Source: Opisthocomus hoazin (taxonomy: Eukaryota > Chordata > Aves > Opisthocomiformes > Opisthocomidae). From it: DNA of 64,000 nucleotides. Positions 56,801 to 64,000 of this stretch are shown piece by piece. The stretch's first letter is position 1, and the number at the start of each line of letters is the position of its first letter. A program made the translations under genes and the position numbers. The notes below the pieces were generated by a model. It worked only from the letters and a program-made list of their open reading frames with translations. It had not been told where the DNA came from and searched no databases. Where the stretch lies: the NCBI RefSeq assembly GCF_030867145.1, contig NC_134429.1, positions 15,810,677 through 15,874,676 of the forward strand. The letters are read 5' to 3'.

Positions 56801-59800
56801 AAAATGGAGCAAACGGCCACAGAAATGGTGATTTTTTTAAATAAAGGAACAACGCTCCACAGGCCAAACTCTAAAAAGAACACTGAAATATTAAGAAAAG
56901 TGTCTGTCTTTCTGAAATTCTAGAAAATTTCACGTGCCTCTCCCACCGCACCATCCAGGGGACTTCCTGAATGCTCTTTTTATCTGTGTTTTCTCCAAAT
57001 ATTTTCTAAATTGTTCCCATTTGCGCAACCAGGCCGCCGGACTCTCCCCACAGCAGACCTCTGCTTCACGTCACCGACCCTACCCTGCTGCTGCACACGT
57101 CTGTAACAAAGCAGAGTCTCAGTTCCCCTGGGAGCAGGCAAATAACATCAACGCTTGGTAAATACGCCAAGGCTCCCAGGCTACAGAGGCTTCTCAACGC
57201 GCCTCACTTACGGTCTTCACGCTGCCCTGTATTTCAGCAAGAACACTCACTTGCGGTTAAGCATCAACCTTTACAAGGCCGAGGCCACAAGGGTTTATTT
57301 GCATTTTATTTTGCTACGCTGGGTAAGTCGGGAGGTTAAAAAGCAAGGCTGAGGAGCTCTTCTTCCCTTCCAGGGCTCATTTTTCTGCCTCGCACCACTA
57401 GATGTCTAGCCAGCCCCGCCATTCGGCTGCAAGCGAGCGGCGGGCAAACACCAACCGGATGACAAAGCCGCTCCGGCGGCAGCCAGCATTTACGTTCGTC
57501 GTGATGAAGTGCAAAATGTTTATTAGTAAAGGAGCTGAACTTAAAGCAGCACCACGCAGATGCGTGCGTGGAAGGAAGCGGGAGAGGCAGGCGAACGCCC
57601 CAGGCCTGCTCGAGGCTGTGCTCGGGCTGACGGGGCTTCACAACAACCCAAGGGAGCAAACGCACCCGAGGGCGTCTTTATTGAAGGAGGCTTTAAAGAA
57701 AGGCAACGCTTCGTAAAGTCCAGCTGCAGCAAAGCACGAGGGTCCTGGTGGGCTGGTGTTTCTGGGAATGGATCGCCCGCACCGTAAGTGAAATATCCGG
57801 CACTGACTTCCCCATTTCCCAATACTGCAACGCGTCCTGCGCTGAGGAACACTGAGGGACCGCAAATCCAAGCACTCAACATGCCAATCTAATGCTGAAC
57901 CGCTCCTATACATCGACTGCAGACCGAGAAACCTGCAGGACCAGCCTCAGCCCAAGCTCTCCAAGAAATCAAGACCCTATCCTGCCCAGGGAACACCGCT
58001 ACCCGGGCAGCACCAGGACACCGGCACAACAGTAGAAGAGGAGAGCGCAAGGGAGAAGTAAAAAGGGCAAAGCACGAAGGCAGTTCTGGCTTCCAAGCAT
58101 GGAGATCTCTTACGGAGACTCCGTACTGCCTCCAAGTAAAACGCTCCAGTGGAAATAAAAACACAACGTGTCAGGGAAACCGAAAGTAACCTCGTTATCT
58201 GTTCCTCAGCGTCCTTTTGCACGCCGGCCGAGGAAGCAGCAACTCGCCTGTTCCATTCCGATAGGCGACCGCTGCCCGAGTCACCAGCGCCTTATCTGCC
58301 ACGCGGCAGGCAAGAGAAATACTGGAGGAGAGGAACCGGTCACGGGGTGTACGCAAACACACGGGGCTGAAACGAAGAAAATCTGGCTGCAATTAACAGA
58401 ACTGCCGCTTCACACGTTACCCTAAGACGTGACAGCACACGTAGGAGCGCTTTTAAGAGTAACAGGGCCTCCACGTATTCAACCTCTGTGTTTTCGGTGA
58501 AAAGAGTTATTTTAAAAGGGCACTCACAACTGAAAGGTTTTACCTAAATCTTCCTCAATCCCCAGCTGCAGTTTCTTCCCCTCCATCTTTTCTATGTCTT
58601 CGTCGTTGAACTTGTACCACTCGCCCGTCTGCGGATCCTTCACGTGGGCGATGTAGTGCCCGGAGTACGCGCTCACGCCGCGGTGGATGAGGACAGCGCT
58701 GAGCTCATACACGTAGACGCTGTCTGGAAGGAAAGTGGCCATTACAGAGTGCTCTGGATGAAATGGCACAGATCTTTTCTTCCCTAGCACTTCGTGTTTG
58801 TGCAAGGCAGAGGACAAAGACTGCACCTGAAGCCGCATCTCTCCAAGACCTCGTTAAGCAGGTTGTGGCTTCCACAACCCACTTAGCAAGGCAGTTATCT
58901 GCAACACGGGCTTCAAAACAACCCCTGACGTAATTTCCCATCAAAAAGGGGATTCAGAGGAGATCTCCTCTCGTCTGCGGAGGGGCGGCGGGTAAAGTTA
59001 ACCAAACACAGTGCACACAACTCACTTTTTTGTTCCATAAAAGGCTCCATGTCAAGCAGCTCGGAGAAGCCGATGTAGGTGTTGAGTTTTTTCTTGTGGC
59101 CAGTTTGTCTGTGTGGAGGCAAAGCCTGGGTTCAGGGAACAGCAATAACAGTTCACAGGAGTGAACAGTTGAGGAGCTACTGGAGAGAGCCCAGCGGAGG
59201 GCTACGAGGATGAGGAGGGGACTGGAGCATCTCTCCTGCGAGGAGAGGCTGAGAGAGCTGGGCTTGTTCAGCCTGGAGAAGAGAAGGCTGAGAGGGGACC
59301 TTAGAAATGTTTATAAACATCTCAAGGGTGGGTTTCAGGAGGATGGGGCCAAACTCTTTTCAGTGGTGCCCAGTGACAGGACAAGGGGCAATGGGCACAA
59401 ACTGAAGCAGAGGAAGCTCCAGCTGAACCCGAGGAAGAACTTCTTCCCTCTGAGGGTGACGGAGCCCTGGCCCAGGCTGCCCAGGGAGGCTGTGGAGTCT
59501 CCTTCTCTGGAGATATTCCAGCCCCGCCTGGCCGCGGTGCTGTGCAGCCTGCTCTGGGTGACCCTGCTTGGGCAGGGGGTTGGGCTGGGTGACCCACAGA
59601 GGGCCCTGCCAACCCCCAACATTCTGTGATTCTGCGATCTTGGAGTAACTCCCTTGAAGTGCCAGTGGGCACCCCCGGAGAAGCTCATGCACGCGCTCAA
59701 CCCTCACTCTCTCAAATCAATGCAGCAAGAGCAGAGCAGGCGACGTCCCAGAAAGCTTCCACGCAGCCCGGGGAGCTCCCACTCTGACAGCGGGCGCTCC

Positions 59801-62800
59801 AGCGAGAGGCCTTACCTGTCAAACACGAAACGCATCAGCTGCAGGTTGAGCGTGCAGGGGAGACTCAGCAGCCTGATCTTCCTCGTGGCGTTCTGTTTAC
59901 TCTGACAAGTTTCGCAGAAATAACGATTGTCCCCTTCTAATTTTTCTTCCTGAGCGGGGAGGGGAGGCAGAAGGACAGGTCTTGAGAACAGGTTACCACA
60001 GAAAAGTCAGCCGGTCCGCGCTGCTCAACAGCCCGAGACTGCAGAGCACAGAATTTACTGTAACCGTACGCAGCTGCTTTATAAAATAACCTCTTGGTTA
60101 AAAATGGGTGCTAATAACTGTGTTTTACAGCAGGGCCATAGCAGGCTGCTCTCACTTTAAGGCAAGTTTTAGACCGAATCCAGCCCTGTGCCGCTGACAG
60201 GACTGCCAGGTTTGCTCTCCACTTGGCTGAGCTGGTTTAATGCAACGAGAGCTATAGAAAAGGGAAATAATTAAATAGCCCTTAAACGAGCTCACGTGGA
60301 CCAAGTTAATGTAAAGCCACATTTTAGCCCTGAAACCACAATCCTGTTGTGCCCAGTCCAACAAACATTACCTTTTAAGAGCCTCTGCCTACGCCTAAGT
60401 GGATCCAGCGGCAGGATCAGGCCAGAGGAGATCTCCAACGGCCCTACACAAGGTCACCGGGCTGCTTCATTCGAGGGAGGAGCAGACAAACTTGAAGTTC
60501 ACCGGTTTGGGATTTTAATGGATGTACACAAACCAGTCTTTTTTCACCGCAGACTTTCCGCAAGTAGAGCAACCGGTTTGCCCAGCGCATCAGCGAAGCT
60601 GCTGCCCAACAGCCAGGCAGCTCAGGCACAGAGCCACGCTTCAGGTTAGCTCTGCCCAAAATATTTTTAGCTGAATCTACACCTCAAACCTTTAACACGC
60701 CGGATCTTCACTTCAGATCTAGGCAGATTTTCAAGTCGAATTAAGAGCATTTGCAGCTGTTCCCGCAGCTATTCCCAGCCCTCCCTAGTATTTTTGAGAG
60801 TGCATTTTAGAACAGGCAATGCCTCCTGTTGCTACACAGATGAGCACCAATATAGAAAATGCAAAAAGCAGCCGCTCTCCCGGTGCTGTCCATGCCAAAG
60901 CACGCAGGGACCTCTTGTCAGGCTTCGGGGGACTTCTTCCCAACTTTGCTGGGAAAGTGTTTTAACTGAACACGCCACTTTCGAGTGCTTTTTAGAGCTG
61001 ACATGCCCATGTGCTATGGTGTGGGGCCACTCCTTGCTCCCTGACCTCCCAAGCGCGTGACTCAATCCTCCTTTTCTGGGTCCACAGAAAGAAACGTTCC
61101 CTTTTGCGTGCATCTCACTGAGACAACTCAGTGGCTTCGTTCAGATACCGACCCCAAAGGCTGTTAATTGAAGGAAGGAATTAAAACACCCTGCTAAGAA
61201 CAGCAGGACCCAAAACCCAAGGAGCTCGTACCTTAAGAAATTCTGTTATACAGTCTGTCAACTGCTTGTGCCCTTGGATGTTTAACTCCAGCTCATAAAA
61301 TTTGGAGACGAGTTTGGACTCCCTGCCACACTGGTTGCAGCTACGGTTAAAAAAAAGACAAAAACACACGAGGTCAGTTCCCTGGTTCATGTGCCCGACT
61401 CCCCAGCCACTAGCAAACCGCTCCTTGAGCTATAAAACCAGGAGAAAAAGTTGGTTTAGGTCAGAGTTAACGTGGTTCACACCTCTATGCCACGAAAACT
61501 CTGCAAGAAGGTGCAAACAGGGTAACAGCATCTACCAGGAAAACCAGGAGCACCTGCTTACGACTCACTTGCACCATTTTATATCATTTTTGAGGTGAAA
61601 TCCAAAGCTCTGAACACAGGAATGAAAATGCAGCACCCGAGTACTCTATTTCCTGGCTGCGGGACTTCACGTTCCATTTTCTCACTTGCAGGTTTAATTG
61701 GTAATTTTTCATTCAGGGATTAAATGCAGCTGGAGAACTGCAACAATACCGTGCACACAGAATCAGGGAACCTAAAAGCTAAAAAAACTCTTACAAAACC
61801 TTTTGGCAGCAGCTTACCTGCCTGCTCCGGCTGTCAGGAGGACCTTCCCCCCTCGGTTTCTTCTGCAATGTTTAAATATTTACAGAAAGGTTCTTCCCGA
61901 AGAAGACCAGATACTTACACCGTGACGTAGGCGTACTCTCCACAGAACTGCTTCTGCACTATGTTTCGAACATCTGGGTTTTTTTGTTTCGATAAAGTAT
62001 CTTCCAGCAGCGACATGAACAGCTTTGAAAACTCCTGGGCATCCTACAAGAAAACGCCGAGTCCACTAAGAATACGCCACAGCACAAAGCCCAATCACAA
62101 CCTCGTCGCTAATTTACCGCTAATTACCCGGAGCCCTACACACAGGCTGCGCGGAGGCTCCGGCGTGCACTGAATAGAAAAAAAGACCAGTTGGGAGAAC
62201 TAAAGAAAAAAGAGGAATTTGCCTACAAGGAGCGCGAGGCCCCCAGCGTGAGACCACGGCGGGAGCTAACCTGGCTCCCGGCCAGCCGTGCCGGGTGGTT
62301 TGACTTCTGCCCCGCTCCTCGCAGGGCTTTGGAAGGAAAAAAACAACAAAACAAACCTCCTGCAGAGCTTTCTATCCCGTTAATGCTCGTTTTTCAAAGC
62401 TCGGCACGCAATAGAAGCCGTCCCTGCTTGCATTATAGATATAAAAAAAAAAAAATAAAAACACACCAAAAACGAGAAGCTGCCCCATGAATCCACCCCT
62501 TCCAGCAAGGCTCAAGAGCTTCCCCATGCTCATCTCAGGGCCTTCCCCTCCCATCCTCGCTCTCCTCTTCCGAAAACAAATGGGCTTTGGCCTCTCCCAG
62601 GCTCACCGGTCAGCAGTGACTGCTCGCTTCCCCTCCCGTGTCTTCCCAAGGAAACGCACGCCGGCACTCGGGCTCTTCCTCCAACAACCTCCTTATTTCC
62701 CAAAGCGTATTTTCACGCTGTGCCCTCTTCCCGAGCCCGCTCCAGTGAGAGCCCCACAGAGCCACTCTGCAGCGCTCACCCCTAACCGTGCTTTCTCTGC

Positions 62801-63318
62801 CCCACACGCTCAGGTCGAGCCTTGGCTGGCTCCCGGTGACCCAACCAAACGTCTCCTCGCCCTGCAAGAGCCCTTCCACCCCCTCTGAACTACCCACCCT
62901 GGGGGGAGCAGCCCATAAAGCACCATAAAGCAGGCTCATGGCAGCTTCAGCTCCCGCCCCGCGTGGTGCCGGCGTCGATCAGGCGCTAATAACACTCCCT
63001 GTCCCCATCCCATTGCTCCCTGGGCTCCTCCTGATCTCCCACACCCACGAGAACAGCCTGAAGCACCGCTTCTCCCTTTGTGTTTGCACCCAGCAGCAGA
63101 ACCTGGCTGGGAGATGCTAAAACAACCTACAAGGCAGTTTCATGCTGCCCTACAGAAGCTCATTACTCGAGGGATGAGCCTCAAACCTACCTGCTGCTGT
63201 CCCGTGTCCAGGCCCAGCGCTTTGACGAATCCAGAGGGATCGATGTATCGCCTTTTGCTGTTCTGCAGCAAGGCGAACAAGTACTGCAGGTGTTCGCAAA
63301 TGGTCTGAGGTTCGTAGT
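36631..63318 (-). CDS. USP48: Ubiquitin carboxyl-terminal hydrolase 48 (5' end outside window)
   Basis: Nuclear deubiquitinase of the USP family. Exons 5' to 3': 63191-63318, 61919-62043, 61232-61340, 59816-59949, 59026-59108, 58544-58723, 56214-56339, 53810-53959, 51052-51252, 49592-49706, 49317-49447, 47863-47931, 44717-44841, 44432-44554, 42536-42597, 41916-42026, 41158-41288, 40825-40931, 38701-38805, 38148-38303, 37806-37931, 37009-37057, 36765-36791, 36631-36653. Phases join throughout and yield 897 residues to the TGA, matching human USP48 from about residue 139 to the C-terminal GTGLLGH. Present: most of the USP fold with the CNQC and CETC zinc-type pairs and the catalytic His box [10 protein letters not shown], then DUSP-like repeats, an acidic linker and a C-terminal ubiquitin-like domain. 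The catalytic Cys exon lies beyond 64000. The donor after 53810 (GTCTGT) is weak but keeps phase. Confidence 0.96.
37270..37612. repeat. A/T low-complexity tract, USP48 intron
   Basis: About 340 bases of AAAAATA and AAATATA words on the plus strand with almost no G or C, between the exons at 37057 and 37806. On the transcribed strand it is a T/A tract. Confidence 0.95.
38806..40824. other. USP48: USP48 intron, 2.0 kb
   Basis: Intronic sequence of ordinary composition with no tandem array and no recognised repeat family. The open frames present are not splice-flanked or domain-like. Confidence 0.5.
41158..53959 (-). CDS. USP48: USP48 DUSP-repeat exons
   Basis: Exons 53810-53959 to 41158-41288 encode the middle of the protein, with repeated DUSP-type cores: [47 protein letters not shown] and [17 protein letters not shown]. 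Conserved Cys pairs ([32 protein letters not shown]) precede each core. They probably bind partners rather than catalyse. The short exon 47863-47931 adds an acidic [14 protein letters not shown] stretch. Confidence 0.92.
42598..44431. other. USP48: USP48 intron, 1.8 kb
   Basis: No feature recognised apart from a short (TA)n patch near 43260-43270. Confidence 0.5.
44842..47862. other. USP48: USP48 intron, 3.0 kb
   Basis: Longest USP48 intron in the window. No repeat family, exon or RNA gene recognised; a G run occurs near 46279-46290. Confidence 0.5.
47932..53809. other. USP48: USP48 introns between 47.9 and 53.8 kb
   Basis: Introns 47932-49316, 49448-49591, 49707-51051 and 51253-53809 surround the exons listed for USP48. 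They hold unique sequence only; I see no transposon or tandem repeat. Confidence 0.5.
54032..54186 (-). mobile_element. CR1 LINE 3' end fragment
   Basis: Begins with three ATATCACAGA-type units, the terminal repeat of CR1 in reverse, then GGGGTTGGAAGGGACCTCTG and GCAGGGTCACCTACAGCAGG. Minus orientation, about 155 bases, lying in the USP48 intron upstream of the exon 53810-53959. Close to the usual avian CR1 3' consensus, so younger than the copy at 19190. Confidence 0.92.
54187..54228. repeat. 21-base tandem duplication next to CR1
   Basis: Two copies of ATTTTATCTGGGGATAACA plus two bases in direct tandem, immediately after the truncated end of the CR1 fragment. Confidence 0.9.
54229..58543. 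other. USP48: USP48 introns between 54.2 and 58.5 kb
   Basis: Intronic sequence around the exon 56214-56339. No repeat family, RNA gene or extra exon was recognised. Confidence 0.5.
58544..63318 (-). CDS. USP48: USP48 catalytic-domain exons
   Basis: The six exons 63191-63318 to 58544-58723 encode [84 protein letters not shown] and [19 protein letters not shown]. These are the finger, palm and His-box parts of the USP fold. The QQQ|DAQEF junction falls at an intron, as expected. The Cys box needed for activity is not in the window, so activity cannot be judged here. Confidence 0.95.
59168..59638 (+). mobile_element. CR1 LINE 3' fragment, about 470 bases
   Basis: Plus-oriented CR1 tail. It carries the end of the reverse-transcriptase ORF region (GGAGAGGCTGAGAGAGCTGG, CTTGTTCAGCCTGGAGAAGA, AGAGGGGACCTTAGAAATGT) and a 3' UTR ending in ATTCTGTGATTCTGCGAT. 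It sits in the USP48 intron between 59108 and 59816, opposite to the gene's strand. It is 5'-truncated and has no intact ORF of its own. Confidence 0.95.
59950..61231. other. USP48: USP48 intron, 1.3 kb
   Basis: Unique intronic sequence; no feature recognised. Confidence 0.5.
62044..63190. other. USP48: USP48 intron, 1.1 kb
   Basis: Unique intronic sequence with short A runs near 62435-62460; no feature recognised. Confidence 0.5.
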
Positions 63319-64000
63319 CTATCGAAAGCAAGAAGTTGCACAAGTCACAGCAAGTAATTCAAGGCAAGAGACACCTGTTCCAAGCAATCCACTTGTTCTT
63401 CCTTTGCAGGGGTAAATTTAACGATTAGGAATGATACGTTTTTTTAAAAAGCTGTTTTAAATTATCATGAGTCTGAAGAGGTTAGTGGCAGTGATGACAG
63501 AGAAGTCCCAGCAGAAGCCAAATATCCCGCAGTGCCTAGCACGAGCTGCAAGCGAACAGTTTAAGCAGTGTGCGCCGATTATCCAGTAGCAACAGCTTCT
63601 TATTTACCCTAACTGGCTGGACACCATTCAAAAATACTGTAAAAAGCAGAGCAGAAGACATGAGGCAACTGCCCTGGCCCAGAGCGTGCCTATAGCGCAC
63701 CGCCATACATAAAGGCACGGCACTCGAGGCCGTCGCTTCCCAGTGTGCCGGCAATTGGGAGCCTCTTTCGTACCAGGGACCTAAATTTTCACCCTCCCAT
63801 GGGATGAGTGTGGCTCCGTGGCAGCACAGATCAGCCCCAAGCCTTGTGCTTCCACCCCCAGCACCACCATCAAGCTGGGAATCAGTTTGGGAAGCAGCCC
63901 GGCAAGAAACAAACCCAAACCAGATTTTTCAACCAGATCAGATCGCTCTGATTTAAGAAATCACTTGGGTAAAGGTTGGTTCTATCCCAAAAGCCAGGTG
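63319..64000. other. USP48: USP48 intron running off the right edge
   Basis: The next upstream USP48 exon (start of the catalytic domain with the Cys box) is not in the window, so this is partial intron. Nothing else recognised. Confidence 0.55.

Noticed and set aside
59210-59629. 139-codon plus-strand frame
   Set aside because: Belongs to the CR1 LINE tail, not to a host gene.

Overview
The window looks like a stretch of a bird genome, most likely a GC-rich microchromosome. Four vertebrate genes with short introns follow each other in the order ECE1 (minus), ALPL (plus), RAP1GAP (minus), USP48 (minus). This is the same order and orientation as human 1p36.12. Introns are far smaller than in mammals, CR1 LINE 3' ends are present, and the first 35 kb is full of G/C homopolymers and tandem repeats. 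The species cannot be named from the sequence. No virus-like element, RNA gene, CRISPR array or bacterial-type system was seen.

Layout. 1-2.6 kb: flank and 3' UTR of ECE1. 2.6-13.04 kb: ECE1, 18 coding exons giving a 754-residue protein of the ECE-1c type. 13.2-16.2 kb: spacer between the divergent ECE1 and ALPL genes, with two large minisatellites. 16.26-23.75 kb: ALPL, 11 coding exons, 519 residues; introns 2, 5, 7 and 8 are largely tandem repeat. 23.75-25.86 kb: 3' UTRs of the convergent ALPL and RAP1GAP. 25.86-34.3 kb: RAP1GAP, 19 coding exons plus a probable non-coding first exon, about 604-608 residues, with repeat-filled introns. 34.4-36.6 kb: short repeat-rich spacer and the USP48 3' UTR. 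36.63-63.32 kb: 24 exons of USP48 encoding the last 897 residues; the start of the gene, including the catalytic cysteine, lies beyond the right edge.

Exon boundaries were read by matching translated exons to remembered human proteins and by requiring AG acceptors, GT donors and continuous reading phase. All phases close in all four genes, and the ECE1 and ALPL totals (754 and 519 residues) fit the known family lengths. The weak points are the 3' half of RAP1GAP, the non-coding first exons and the poly(A) sites.

The genes are unrelated in function: an endothelin-processing membrane protease, a GPI-anchored phosphatase of bone and liver, a Rap1 GTPase-activating protein, and a nuclear deubiquitinase. 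The most unusual property of the window is the dense field of minisatellites between about 13 and 34.8 kb. Many share a CAGCACCCA/TGGGTGCTG core and a 14-base palindrome. The field is absent from the USP48 introns. No new biological system was found.
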